Below, piece after piece: positions 27,682-36,975 of a stretch of 64,000 nt of DNA (within the stretch, counting starts at the first letter, position 1; each line of letters begins with the position of its first letter). The notes under the pieces are model-generated. The model was not told the DNA's origin, did not search any database, and saw only the letters and a program-made list of their open reading frames with translations. This DNA comes from Pseudomonadales bacterium (GTDB lineage Bacteria > Pseudomonadota > Gammaproteobacteria > Pseudomonadales > UBA7434), in the NCBI GenBank assembly GCA_028223755.1, contig JAOIUY010000004.1, positions 1 to 64,000 of the forward strand, read 5' to 3'. A program made the position numbers and the translations under genes.

Positions 27682-29673
27682 TTGATAACGTTTAGCTATA
27701 AACATGTTGCATCGTTTGCGCATCGCCAATGCCTTGTATTGGTTTGTGCTTTGCTGCCGGTTATGTCCATGGCGGATATCTTTCAAGATGTAGGCTACAA
27801 CAATCTCTCTGCTACGTTGGGTTCTTCACTTCCTGATGGTGATGGCTTTGCCGTTTTACAGGTTGAGGCGGGAGTGAACTTTGTGCCTGATGCCAATAAC
27901 GCTGAATTTGCCGGTAAAACATTTCAAGACCTTAGCGATACGCCATCAGCTGGGGCGAGTGGCCATGCTACTTTTGTCGGTCAATACTTTTATGGACTAA
28001 CGTCCTCAATGTCGCCGGCGGTGACGGATATCGCTATCTTGGGTGCAAACCCATTTCTATTTGAATTTCTTAAATCGGGCACTTCTTCTTCGCCTGAGCA
28101 AACTGCTCGTCGCATTGCTAATAATAGCTGGGTGGGTGACTACTTAAGCAATTCAAATGGCGAGGTGCTAATGTTGGCTACATCAAACCTCTTGCGTCGC
28201 CTTGAATGGGTCATTGACCGTGATGAGTTTATTCAGGTAGTTGCTCCGGATAATTCGATTTCCAATACTCGGCCTCTTTTAACCACTGTTTATAATGTGA
28301 TTACCGCTGGTCGAACTGATGCCAACCATTTGAGCACCGTTGCTGAAGTTGATGCGATTCATGTTACCGGTCGGCCAGCAATTCATTTGGTTGTTCCTCA
28401 GTCCTCGACAAGTAGGGCTGCTCCCTATGTTTCATCGGCAGCGGTTTTATTAGTTGAAGCTGCGCATGCAAACGCGTCTTGGTCGGATGGCAGTACGAGT
28501 AATCGTGCAGGTTCTGTTATCTATAATGCCGAGCGCAGTGAAACCATTAAGGCTGCACTAATGGCTGGCGCTTCACGCTTTACCAATAATACTTCGAGCA
28601 CTGCCAATATTGATGATTATCGTGTGGCTGCAGCGAATCAAACCGATAATGGTTTGGATTGGCGCTATGGAGCTGGGCAGCTCAATATTAATAATAGCTA
28701 TGCGATTTTGGCCGCCGGAGAGCAGACTAGTATTCAAGAAGGCGGTAGTACGACGCTTTCTTATACCGGCTTTGATTACATGCCAAGGTTTGGCGGTAGA
28801 AGAGGATCGGATGCTGTGGCCGAGTACAATTTAGGGACAGCTTCAGGCAATCAGTTTTTTACGGCTTCGTTAGTTTGGAACCTCGATGTTGATGGCGATA
28901 GCGGCGGATTTTTTAATTCTACGGCGGTATTGAGAAATTTGAATTTGTATCTAGTTGATACGACGGCGGGCGCGAATACCGTTGTGGCCAGTTCTTTAAG
29001 TGGTATCGATAATACAGAAAATATTTTCTTTGAGTTAATTGCAGGCCATGACTATCAAGTAAGAGTGGAGCGTTCAGGTGCTAATTTTGAGTGGGATTAT
29101 AGTCTCGCTTGGCAGGCAACTGATTTTGTCGACAGCGATGGCGATGGTCTATTTGATCATCTTGATAGCGACATCCTTGATCCCTGTGTGCCAACATCGT
29201 TTGTTGCTGCCTGTGCCTTAGACAGTGATGGCGATGGCTTAACGAATTTTCAAGAGGGCGAGGCGGCTAATACGGATGGCGATTTAGTGCTTGATTATCT
29301 TGATTCGAATATCACTGATACAGATGGCGATGGTCTGGTCGATCAGCTGGACGTGGCAAACGATGACCCTTGCGTCCCGAATACCTTTGTTAGTGTATGT
29401 GATACAGATAGCGACGGTGATGGTTTCACGGATTTTGAAGAGGGTGCTACTACCGATACTGACAATGATGGTGAGTTGGACTACCTAGAATCAAATACGC
29501 TTGATGATGATGGCGATGGCGTTTCGAACCAACTTGATGCGTGGTCTGATGATATCTGCCTGCCCGATGAATCCCAGTGCAGTTTTAATGTGCCTTTCAT
29601 ATCAGTATTTGGCCAGACACTGCTCGCTATCAGTTTATTATTCTTGTCACGCCGCCATTTCAGATCTTCCTAG
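27682..29673 (+). CDS. Secreted subtilase-like protein with Ca-binding TSP3 repeats and C-terminal anchor
   Basis: 663 residues beginning at a TTG; no upstream in-frame start exists, and the first ATG lies inside the signal peptide. The signal peptide ends near SMA-D31. The body resembles peptidase family S8: H95 in SGHATFVGQYFYG, the oxyanion region ANNSW (145-149), and S244 in STSRAAPYVSSAAVLL. The position of the catalytic Asp holds Glu (E62 in VEAGV). Four or more D-x-D-G-D-G calcium repeats fill about 480-630. A hydrophobic segment followed by SRRHFRSS forms a C-terminal sorting or anchor signal. Whether it cleaves peptides is unknown: it may be a divergent protease or an inactive homologue. 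Confidence 0.65.
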   Translation: MITFSYKHVASFAHRQCLVLVCALLPVMSMADIFQDVGYNNLSATLGSSLPDGDGFAVLQVEAGVNFVPDANNAEFAGKTFQDLSDTPSAGASGHATFVGQYFYGLTSSMSPAVTDIAILGANPFLFEFLKSGTSSSPEQTARRIANNSWVGDYLSNSNGEVLMLATSNLLRRLEWVIDRDEFIQVVAPDNSISNTRPLLTTVYNVITAGRTDANHLSTVAEVDAIHVTGRPAIHLVVPQSSTSRAAPYVSSAAVLLVEAAHANASWSDGSTSNRAGSVIYNAERSETIKAALMAGASRFTNNTSSTANIDDYRVAAANQTDNGLDWRYGAGQLNINNSYAILAAGEQTSIQEGGSTTLSYTGFDYMPRFGGRRGSDAVAEYNLGTASGNQFFTASLVWNLDVDGDSGGFFNSTAVLRNLNLYLVDTTAGANTVVASSLSGIDNTENIFFELIAGHDYQVRVERSGANFEWDYSLAWQATDFVDSDGDGLFDHLDSDILDPCVPTSFVAACALDSDGDGLTNFQEGEAANTDGDLVLDYLDSNITDTDGDGLVDQLDVANDDPCVPNTFVSVCDTDSDGDGFTDFEEGATTDTDNDGELDYLESNTLDDDGDGVSNQLDAWSDDICLPDESQCSFNVPFISVFGQTLLAISLLFLSRRHFRSS

Positions 29674-29846
29674 TATTCTTATCCAGCCTATCGGATCAGC
29701 CAGCCCAATTAAAATGCGATAAACCCTAGATTATCGGTGGATTTACCGTTTTTTATATCACCTATACGATAGAAAATCCTTATAATGCCGCCTGACTTTT
29801 ATAAATAGCACAGCTATAACCGATAGACCTATCACAAGGGAAGCGA

Positions 29847-30944
29847 ATGCCCATTTCTGTACACGATAAAATTGCTCAACGACTAGGCGATTTTGTTGAT
29901 GAATATACTGGCTTAACTTTTAAAGCCACACAATCACTTCAGTCAGTCGTGCTCGACGGAGATACTCTAACGGTTGATGTTGTTCTTGGTTATCCTGCTG
30001 CAGGCGCTATTGATACCATGATCGGGCTTATTAAAGAAGCGGTGGCATCTGTTGCATCAGTAGCCAATATCGAAGTGAATATGAGTTCTCTTATTCAATC
30101 GCGTAGCCGTTCAGGTGATGTTGCTGGTTTAGAGCAGGTTAAAAATATTATTGCTGTTACCTCGGGTAAAGGCGGCGTTGGTAAATCAGCAACCGCTTTG
30201 AACGTAGCATTAGCCCTACAGCTTGAGGGAGCCAAGGTTGGTTTGTTAGATGCCGATATCTATGGTCCAAGCCAGCCGATTATGTTGGGTGTGGATTCAG
30301 GGCGCCGCCCTGATGTACGTGATCAAAAGTATTTTGTTCCCATTGAGGCCTATGGTTTACAAACCATGTCGATGGGGTATTTGGTGACAGATAAAACGCC
30401 TATGGTATGGCGTGGCCCGATGGTGAGTGGCGCATTAACTCAAATGGTTAATCAGACGGTGTGGCAGGATCTTGATTATTTGATTATCGATATGCCGCCA
30501 GGTACCGGTGATATTCAGCTAACCCTCTCTCAACAGGTGCCGGTTACTGGTTCTGTTGTTGTGACTACACCGCAAGACCTTGCCTTACTTGATGCCAAAA
30601 AAGGTATTGAGATGTTTCGTAAGGTTAAGATTCCTTGTCTGGGTGTGGTCGAAAATATGTCGACTCATACTTGTTCGCAGTGTGGTCATAATGAAGCTAT
30701 TTTTGGTGATGGCGGGGGCGAGAAAATTGCCAACGAATATAGCGTACCACTACTGGGTAAATTGCCATTAGCATTAGAGATTCGTCAGGGTCTGGACGAG
30801 GGTAAACCGCCCGTTGCAGTTGATCCAGATTCGGTAATAGCGGGTCAATATCGACATATAGCAAGAAGATTAGCTGCACAACTCTGTTTGCCAACTGAAG
30901 AGATTGAGCGCTCAGGGCCAAAAATCGTCGTATCTAACGATTAA
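29847..30944 (+). CDS. apbC: Iron-sulfur cluster carrier protein ApbC/Mrp
   Basis: A Mrp/NBP35-family P-loop ATPase that carries Fe-S clusters to apo-proteins. An N-terminal MIP18-like domain (about 1-85) precedes the deviant Walker A GKGGVGKS at about 106-113. The cluster-binding CxxC is in HTCSQCGHNE. The MSMGYLV and DMPPGTGDIQL segments are diagnostic. 365 residues is normal. A TATAAT at 29781-29786 may serve as its -10 box, but no -35 is evident. dcd follows by 81 bp, an order common in gammaproteobacteria. Confidence 0.95.
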   Translation: MPISVHDKIAQRLGDFVDEYTGLTFKATQSLQSVVLDGDTLTVDVVLGYPAAGAIDTMIGLIKEAVASVASVANIEVNMSSLIQSRSRSGDVAGLEQVKNIIAVTSGKGGVGKSATALNVALALQLEGAKVGLLDADIYGPSQPIMLGVDSGRRPDVRDQKYFVPIEAYGLQTMSMGYLVTDKTPMVWRGPMVSGALTQMVNQTVWQDLDYLIIDMPPGTGDIQLTLSQQVPVTGSVVVTTPQDLALLDAKKGIEMFRKVKIPCLGVVENMSTHTCSQCGHNEAIFGDGGGEKIANEYSVPLLGKLPLALEIRQGLDEGKPPVAVDPDSVIAGQYRHIARRLAAQLCLPTEEIERSGPKIVVSND

Positions 30945-31025
30945 TGTTTGGCGTCCAACAATTGATAACTGTTTTATTGTATTAAGTATAAAGTCATCCG
31001 TTTAACTATTTAAGAGATCAAAAAT

Positions 31026-31592
31026 ATGACGATTAAATCCGATCACTGGATACGCCGTATGGCAGAAAACGAAGGCATGATTGAGCCTTTTGAGCACGGT
31101 CAAGTACGTGAAAATAATGGCGGACGTGTTATATCCTATGGCACTTCAAGTTATGGTTATGATGTTCGTTGTTCAAATCAATTTAAGATTTTTACTAATG
31201 TGCATTCGACAACGGTTGATCCTAAAAACTTTGATGAAAAAAGTTTTATCGATGTTGAAGCTGATCATTGTATTATCCCGCCTAATTCTTTTGCGTTAGC
31301 GAGAACGGTTGAGTATTTTCGTATTCCACGCAGTGTATTAACGGTTTGCTTGGGTAAGTCGACATATGCGCGTTGCGGTATTATCGTTAATGTTACGCCG
31401 CTAGAGCCTGAGTGGGAAGGACATGTAACATTGGAGTTTTCTAATACTACAACACTGCCTGCTAAAATCTATGCGAACGAAGGTGTTGCACAGATGTTAT
31501 TTTATGAGACAGATGAAGTGTGTGATGTGAGCTACAAAGATCGTAATGGTAAGTACCAAGGGCAACGAGGTGTTACGCTGCCTAAGGCTTAG
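31026..31592 (+). CDS. dcd: dCTP deaminase
   Basis: Deaminates dCTP to dUTP, the main route to dUMP in gammaproteobacteria. 188 residues of the trimeric dUTPase-like fold, with the N-terminal [12 protein letters not shown] segment, [13 protein letters not shown], the KSTYARCGI substrate loop and the catalytic Glu in TLEFSNT. The C-terminus ([13 protein letters not shown]) matches the mobile lid. The product is handled by a dUTPase, present nearby at 26111. It is convergent with the DUF3108 gene. Confidence 0.97.
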   Translation: MTIKSDHWIRRMAENEGMIEPFEHGQVRENNGGRVISYGTSSYGYDVRCSNQFKIFTNVHSTTVDPKNFDEKSFIDVEADHCIIPPNSFALARTVEYFRIPRSVLTVCLGKSTYARCGIIVNVTPLEPEWEGHVTLEFSNTTTLPAKIYANEGVAQMLFYETDEVCDVSYKDRNGKYQGQRGVTLPKA

Positions 31593-31631
31593 TAATTGTA
31601 GTTTAGCGAGTCTAAAACAGTTGTAACGGGC

Positions 31632-32513
31632 CTAAAAATCCCCACCAAATTCTGTATTGTCGATTGGTGGGGATTTCGTTGTTTGGCTTGCTTGAGTCGC
31701 TTGGTCATTCTCAGCATCAGCGGGTAAGAAGTTAATGCCTTTGCTTGAGTAGTTATAGTTCTTACGGTTTAGCGTGTTAAATGATAGCGCACCGCGCGCG
31801 ACTTTATCAGATTGTGACTTCCAGTTTTTAATCGCAATCACCGATGACTGTTCATCTTCTGTTTGTTCAATTTTTACTGGAACATAAAACTGTTCTGGTG
31901 ATAACCATATGCGAGTCGTCTTATATTTTTTTTCACGTTTAAATATAAGTGATTCTGCACTCCCTAGCTCCGTTTCAATCAATGCTTGGTTTTCGTAATT
32001 AAATTCATAGTGTGCAAGTCGATCATGGTTGGCGACGGTATAGTTGAGCTGTTGGCTATCAGGGTTAATTAACAGATCAATTTGCATTTGCACCTGATAA
32101 GACAGCCGGTCTAAAGTGTTAGCCTCTAACGCAAACTGATAGTCTTTATCGCCTTTCTTGGCATTGATAACATTGTTTTCCCAGTCAAAAATAATATGGA
32201 TGGGTTTGTCAGTGCCTAAGCCCTTGCGGGTGTAATGGTAGCTGATAGGGCGTATTTGCTTGCCATCAATTAATTCAAATTCAGACCATTCATTGAGTCG
32301 CATCCATAGCGCTTTTGCTTTCCAGCTGACTTTATAAGTATTGTTACCCGTGCTTTCAAATTTACGCGTGCCTGAAATTTTAACGCCGCGAAGTTTGGTT
32401 GTGTATGTCGCTTCATACGGTGGGAGTGTTGTTGCCGTGCAGCCTAATTGTGCCGTGAGAATTAACGCAATAATAATGCTGCGTACTAAAGAAGGCAGGG
32501 GCTTAGTGTTCAT
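31632..32513 (-). CDS. DUF3108 domain-containing lipoprotein
   Basis: A conserved protein of unknown function found beside purN in related bacteria. The ATG at 32513 overlaps the purN stop region by 11 bp, indicating translational coupling; the frame is open further upstream, inside purN. It gives 293 residues. The N-terminus has a hydrophobic stretch (SIIIALILTAQLGC) ending in a lipobox-like LGC, so it is probably a lipoprotein. The DUF3108 body has the FDWENN and WLSPEQFYVPVKIE segments. The Gln/Thr-rich tail (QATQASQTTKSPP) is low complexity. Envelope function is inferred. Confidence 0.8.
   Translation of the reverse strand: MNTKPLPSLVRSIIIALILTAQLGCTATTLPPYEATYTTKLRGVKISGTRKFESTGNNTYKVSWKAKALWMRLNEWSEFELIDGKQIRPISYHYTRKGLGTDKPIHIIFDWENNVINAKKGDKDYQFALEANTLDRLSYQVQMQIDLLINPDSQQLNYTVANHDRLAHYEFNYENQALIETELGSAESLIFKREKKYKTTRIWLSPEQFYVPVKIEQTEDEQSSVIAIKNWKSQSDKVARGALSFNTLNRKNYNYSSKGINFLPADAENDQATQASQTTKSPPIDNTEFGGDF
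31636..31676. terminator. Hairpin terminator for dcd overlapping the DUF3108 coding end
   Basis: Perfect 13-bp arms AAATCCCCACCAA (31636-31648) and TTGGTGGGGATTT (31664-31676) with a 15-nt loop. It lies 44 bp after the dcd stop and within the last codons of the convergent DUF3108 gene (stop at 31632). The loop is long and the T-run short, so efficiency is uncertain. Confidence 0.55.
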
Positions 32514-33213
32514 TGGGCGCGTGTTGATCCGCATTTGGTTGCGAAGCATCTTTAAAGCTATGAAAACCATGGGGGGGAAGTATTTCATTATCAAGCATTA
32601 CCTTTCCATTGGTTAATGACAACCGGCCATCAATAAACCAGCTAATAACGCGGGGGTATATTGTATGTTCTTCGATAAGAACTTTTGCCGCGAGTGATTT
32701 TGCATCATCGTTATCTTCGATATCAACCGCTGCTTGAATAATTGCTGGTCCACCATCAAGCTCGGCAGTGACAAAGTGTACTGTAACGCCAGCTTGGCGC
32801 TCACCATCGTCAATAGCACGTTGGTGAGTATTTAAGCCGGGGTACTTAGGCAGCAGCGATGGATGGATGTTCACCATTTTACCGTGGAAATTTGTTACAA
32901 AACTGGGAGTCAGAATCCGCATAAAACCAGCCAACACGATCATGTCTGGGTTTATCGTTTCCAAGCGTTCATTTAGCGCCTGATCAAATGCTTCGCGACT
33001 CGCAAATTGCGTATGGTCAATACAGCTGTGAGGTATACCAGCCTGTTCGGCGCGTTGTAAGCCAAGGACATTAGGGCGATTACTGATTACCATGGCGATA
33101 TCAGCGGCGATTTTTTCACTTTGGCAGGCATCAATGATGGCCTGCAAATTACTGCCGCTGCCAGATATTAATACGACGATGCTGCTTTTTTTTGAGTCGT
33201 CTTTATCGGACAT
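32503..33213 (-). CDS. purN: Phosphoribosylglycinamide formyltransferase
   Basis: The third step of purine synthesis: transfers formyl from 10-formyl-THF to GAR. The start at 33213 (MSDKDDSKKSSIVVLISG) is chosen because homologues begin just before IVVLISGSGSNLQAI, even though the frame stays open a further 49 codons into purM. The catalytic residues are in NIHPSLLPKYPG (Asn, His) and VHFVTAELDGG (Asp). It is 236 residues, about 20 more than usual at the C-terminus. The purM stop lies 20 bp upstream and DUF3108 overlaps downstream, so purM-purN-DUF3108 looks like one operon. Confidence 0.95.
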   Translation of the reverse strand: MSDKDDSKKSSIVVLISGSGSNLQAIIDACQSEKIAADIAMVISNRPNVLGLQRAEQAGIPHSCIDHTQFASREAFDQALNERLETINPDMIVLAGFMRILTPSFVTNFHGKMVNIHPSLLPKYPGLNTHQRAIDDGERQAGVTVHFVTAELDGGPAIIQAAVDIEDNDDAKSLAAKVLIEEHTIYPRVISWFIDGRLSLTNGKVMLDNEILPPHGFHSFKDASQPNADQHAPNEH

Positions 33214-33232
33214 AATTCGTCTATCGTGTGAA

Positions 33233-34288
33233 TTAGCGCAAATTAACGCTAGGTTGTGTATCTGTGCTGGCGTCGATATTGCCGACATGCCAAGCTTCTT
33301 CGCCACTTGCTTGAAGCGATGAAAGTGCCTGCTCAAGCTGGTTGTTGGGTACAACAACAATCATGCCAATACCGCAGTTAAACGTGCGATACATTTCTTC
33401 TTGTTCGACATTGCCTTGCTCTTGAAGCCAATTAAAGATGGCAGGCATCTGCCAGCTCGACAGATCAATGTTTGCTTCAGTGTTGTCTGGCAGCACACGA
33501 GGGATATTTTCTAATAAACCGCCGCCAGTAATATGGGCAATGGCATGAACGTCGACAGTTTTAATCAGTTGAAGCAACGATTTAACATAAATGCGTGTTG
33601 GGGTAAGCAGTGTTTCGGCTAATGTTGAATCGCCAAAGCTTTGTTGTAAATCGGCTTGCGCGTGTTCAATGATTTTACGAATGAGCGAGTAGCCGTTGGA
33701 ATGCGGGCCCGAAGAGGCGATAGCGATAATGGCATCGCCAGCAGCAGTTTTTTCACCATCGATAACTTCATCTTGTTCGACTACGCCGACACAAAAGCCC
33801 GCTAAGTCATAATCACCTTTAACGTACATGCCAGGCATTTCGGCCGTCTCGCCGCCAATTAATGCTGCGCCCGATTGAAGGCAGCCTTCGCCAATGCTAG
33901 TTACCACGGTAGCAGCAACATCAACGTCAAGTTCGCCTGTGGCGTAGTAGTCAAGAAAGAATAGGGGTTCTGCACCAGCGACAACTAAGTCATTGACACA
34001 CATAGCAACCAAATCAATACCTACGCCATGATGGTGGCCGGTATCTAATGCTAGTTTTAGTTTTGTGCCGACACCATCAGTGCCTGCAACTAAAACGGGG
34101 TTTTTGTAGCCTGTGGGAAGTTTGCACAATGCGCCAAAACCGCCCAGTCCGCCCATGACTTCTGGTCGTTGGGTTTTTTTTGCGACGCCTTTAATGCGCT
34201 CAACCAATGCATTACCGGCATCAATATCGACGCCTGCATCTTTATAAGAAAGTCCGGTTGAAGCTGAGGGAGTTGTAGGCTTAGTCAT
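33233..34288 (-). CDS. purM: Phosphoribosylformylglycinamidine cyclo-ligase (AIR synthetase)
   Basis: Makes AIR from FGAM with ATP. 351 residues, near the usual length, with [20 protein letters not shown] at the N-terminus, the [13 protein letters not shown]-site motif, [11 protein letters not shown] and [16 protein letters not shown]. It is first in a minus-strand run with purN. Divergent from DUF2066-PerM-Hda, an arrangement common in gammaproteobacteria. Confidence 0.97.
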   Translation of the reverse strand: MTKPTTPSASTGLSYKDAGVDIDAGNALVERIKGVAKKTQRPEVMGGLGGFGALCKLPTGYKNPVLVAGTDGVGTKLKLALDTGHHHGVGIDLVAMCVNDLVVAGAEPLFFLDYYATGELDVDVAATVVTSIGEGCLQSGAALIGGETAEMPGMYVKGDYDLAGFCVGVVEQDEVIDGEKTAAGDAIIAIASSGPHSNGYSLIRKIIEHAQADLQQSFGDSTLAETLLTPTRIYVKSLLQLIKTVDVHAIAHITGGGLLENIPRVLPDNTEANIDLSSWQMPAIFNWLQEQGNVEQEEMYRTFNCGIGMIVVVPNNQLEQALSSLQASGEEAWHVGNIDASTDTQPSVNLR

Positions 34289-34609
34289 AGATTGGGTGCA
34301 ACGCTCGGTTATCAGTAAATAGTGTTATTGGTGTGTGTCGGTTTCTAGCAAATCCGCCATCAGTTTGGTTGCCAGAAAAGAGCCGCTATTGTACAGATTG
34401 GCTGCGGCAGTTGCAGCATAAGTTACGGCATTCTGGCTGATTCTTTTGTCCTAATGTCGAAATGTGTACGATTGCTTTGCTCAGAGGCAGGCGCAGGCAT
34501 TTAGAGTGCTTTATACTGTCGGGAATTTGCTGAGTGCTTTTGCGGGAGACCTGTAAAAGCATCGCTGAAATTATAACCAATTTTGAATATTTTAAGTAGG
34601 TTGAACTTT
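34289..34609. other. Divergent intergenic region between purM and the DUF2066 gene
   Basis: 321 bp without a gene. On the minus strand a TACAAT (reverse of ATTGTA at about 34389-34394) could be the purM -10 box, but no good -35 lies upstream of it. AAGTAGG at 34594-34600 is the ribosome site of the DUF2066 gene. No PurR-type palindrome was recognised. Confidence 0.3.
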
Positions 34610-35812
34610 ATGTTTCGATGGCTGCAGATAGCTGCGATGGATTGTTTACGCGGCGTATCGGTCTATTTACTTTGCTCGCCGTTATTACTGGCGAGTGAAG
34701 CTGTTGATCTATTTACCATTACTGTTGACGTCGACAGCGAGTCTCGCCAAGAGCGAGCTGTTGCGAGTCGCTCAGCACTTAAAACCTTATTTGTTAGAGC
34801 CACCGGTGATACTTTGGTGCTAGAGAGCTATCCCTTACTAGCCAATAGTCTGACTAAGGTCGATCGTTATATTGCTAGCTTCTCTTATGCGACGGTTATT
34901 GAAAAAATAGATAGCGAGGTAATAGATTCATTTGCAGGTCTTGATATAGAACTTGGTACAGAACCGAGCGATGTATCTGTTGCTGTAACTGCTCTTAGTG
35001 CTGAAGAAGCTACATCGCAACCTGTAGAAATACTGCGACTGCAACTCGTATTTCAGGCAGAGGCGATTAAAACACTGCTTCGTCAGGCTGGTGCACCTTT
35101 TTGGCAGGCTAATCGACCCGGTGTTTTGGTTTGGTTAGTTGAGCAACAAGCTAATGATCGCGTTCTTGTTAATGCGGCTAATGCACCGCAGTTTTATCGT
35201 GCGCTTAATCGCCGAGCCGAGGCACGCGGTATTCCATTAATTCAGCCCTTGCTCGATTTAGAAGAGGCGAGCCAGATCACTGCAGATGACGTGTGGGCGT
35301 TGTCTGTTCCTGTTATCAGTAAGGCCTCCGAGCGCTATGACAATGGAGCCGTATTAGTGGGTAAGCTGAGTCAGGCCTATGATAAAAGTTGGTTTGGGCA
35401 GTGGACTTTACTCTACCGTGGCGAACGCAAAATAGAATACTTTCGAGGCGGCGACCTAGCTAAGTACTTTAATCTAGGTACCGATATGGTTGCCGATCGT
35501 TTAGCAGCAGACTATGCGGTAGTCACGAGTCAGCAACAGGGAAGGGGTCTGACGATTAAATTTAGTGGCGTTAAAGGGCATAATGATTATGTCGCTTTGA
35601 GTGAGTATTTGCGTCAGGTTCCAGCTTTAAAAGCTATTCAATTAAGTCATATCGATGGTGAATTTTGTTATTTTAGCTTAGACGCGACGCATGATATTGA
35701 TGTAGTGCGTGCCTTGATTGAGCTTAATAAGCGCATCCTTCCATCAAACAATGAAGACGCTATGATGGCGCCAAGCAATAGGCTTGAATATTATTGGCAA
35801 AGCATTAGATAG
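34610..35812 (+). CDS. DUF2066 domain-containing protein, exported
   Basis: A conserved gammaproteobacterial protein of unknown function, normally encoded between purM and perM/hda, as here. The ATG at 34610 follows AAGTAGG; a TTG at 34583 is in frame but unlikely. The N-terminus is a signal peptide ending near LLAS-EAVD. The mature protein contains the WLVEQQANDR and PLLDLEE segments typical of the family. About 400 residues. PerM begins 65 bp downstream, so co-expression is likely. The function is not known; an envelope role is inferred from export. Confidence 0.82.
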   Translation: MFRWLQIAAMDCLRGVSVYLLCSPLLLASEAVDLFTITVDVDSESRQERAVASRSALKTLFVRATGDTLVLESYPLLANSLTKVDRYIASFSYATVIEKIDSEVIDSFAGLDIELGTEPSDVSVAVTALSAEEATSQPVEILRLQLVFQAEAIKTLLRQAGAPFWQANRPGVLVWLVEQQANDRVLVNAANAPQFYRALNRRAEARGIPLIQPLLDLEEASQITADDVWALSVPVISKASERYDNGAVLVGKLSQAYDKSWFGQWTLLYRGERKIEYFRGGDLAKYFNLGTDMVADRLAADYAVVTSQQQGRGLTIKFSGVKGHNDYVALSEYLRQVPALKAIQLSHIDGEFCYFSLDATHDIDVVRALIELNKRILPSNNEDAMMAPSNRLEYYWQSIR

Positions 35813-35877
35813 AAGCCTTTGCTCGACATTTAAGGCGTTAATTATCCATTTAAAACCAAACAGGTGAGTGTTCAAAT

Positions 35878-36954
35878 ATGAGTGAACAAACGGCTAAAAA
35901 GCTATTTTGGTTGGCCCTACTTATTGTTTCAATGGTATTGGTTTTTCTATTGGGATCAGTGTTAACACCTTTTCTAGTGGCTGCATTAATTGCTTATTTA
36001 GGCGACCCCATTGCTGATAAGTTAGAGCGCAAAGGCTGCTCTCGGACATGGGCGGTTATTATTATCTTTGTAGTCTTAACTCTCGCTTTGGTATTAGGCG
36101 TTTTACTCTTAGTGCCAATGCTAACTGCGCAGTTAGATTTACTAATACAAACCGTACCTAAATTTCTCGACTGGTTAAATCTACATTTACTGCCATGGCT
36201 GCAATCTTATTTCGGTATTGAAGAGTCTGCACAGTTATTAGAAAAAATAAAATTATCGCTCAACGATAACTGGCAGAAAGCCGGTGACATGGTTGGAGTG
36301 CTTATTGCTCAGGTGACTCGATCGAGCCTTGCGATTATGGCTTGGATAGGCACGATGGCATTAATTCCCGTAGTTGCTTTTTATATGCTGCGCGATTGGG
36401 ATATTTTTATGTGGCATATTCGCGATCTGCTGCCGCGTTCACGAGTTGATTTGGTGGTTCGTCTGTCACGCGAGTGTGATGCAGTATTGAGTGCCTTTTT
36501 GCGCGGTCAGTTGTTGATAATGGTTTTACTCGGTACTATTTATGCCATCGGTTTATCGATTGTTGGTATTGATTTGGCCATGCTATTAGGCTTACTTGCC
36601 GGCGCGGCTAGCGTTGTGCCTTACTTGGGTGTGATTGTTGGTATTCTAGCGGCGGGCACTGCTGCAATGGTTCAATTCCATGATTGGATATACTTGCTGC
36701 CTGTCTTAGTCGTTTTTGGTGTCGGACAGTTATTAGAGAGTTTGTTTCTAACGCCTGTTCTTGTTGGTGACAAAATAGGTTTGCATCCAGTAGCGGTTAT
36801 TTTTGCGGTGCTTGCTGGCGGTCAATTATTTGGCTTTGTTGGCATCTTGCTAGCGTTGCCAGTTGCCGCGGTAGTGATGGTTTTACTTCGTCATATGCAG
36901 CATAGTTATAAAACTAGTACGCTCTATCAAGATCAGCTAGCGGAAGACCAATAA
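35878..36954 (+). CDS. perM: AI-2E family transporter / PerM-like permease
   Basis: A multi-spanning inner membrane protein of 358 residues with the family layout: two N-terminal helices (about 10-32 and 38-80), a soluble loop (about 85-140), then five or more C-terminal helices. GDKIGLHPVAVIFAVLAGG near residue 300 is the family hallmark. E. coli PerM (YfgO) sits beside hda-related genes. TqsA relatives export autoinducer-2 and others act as Na+/H+ antiporters; the substrate here is undefined. Co-directional with DUF2066 and hda. Confidence 0.88.
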   Translation: MSEQTAKKLFWLALLIVSMVLVFLLGSVLTPFLVAALIAYLGDPIADKLERKGCSRTWAVIIIFVVLTLALVLGVLLLVPMLTAQLDLLIQTVPKFLDWLNLHLLPWLQSYFGIEESAQLLEKIKLSLNDNWQKAGDMVGVLIAQVTRSSLAIMAWIGTMALIPVVAFYMLRDWDIFMWHIRDLLPRSRVDLVVRLSRECDAVLSAFLRGQLLIMVLLGTIYAIGLSIVGIDLAMLLGLLAGAASVVPYLGVIVGILAAGTAAMVQFHDWIYLLPVLVVFGVGQLLESLFLTPVLVGDKIGLHPVAVIFAVLAGGQLFGFVGILLALPVAAVVMVLLRHMQHSYKTSTLYQDQLAEDQ

Positions 36955-36975
36955 GCCGATAATGTATTTTTATGG

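Noticed and set aside
29781-29786. Promoter for apbC based on TATAAT
   Set aside because: The -10 match is perfect but there is no recognisable -35 at 16-18 bp, so I mention it only in the gene entry.
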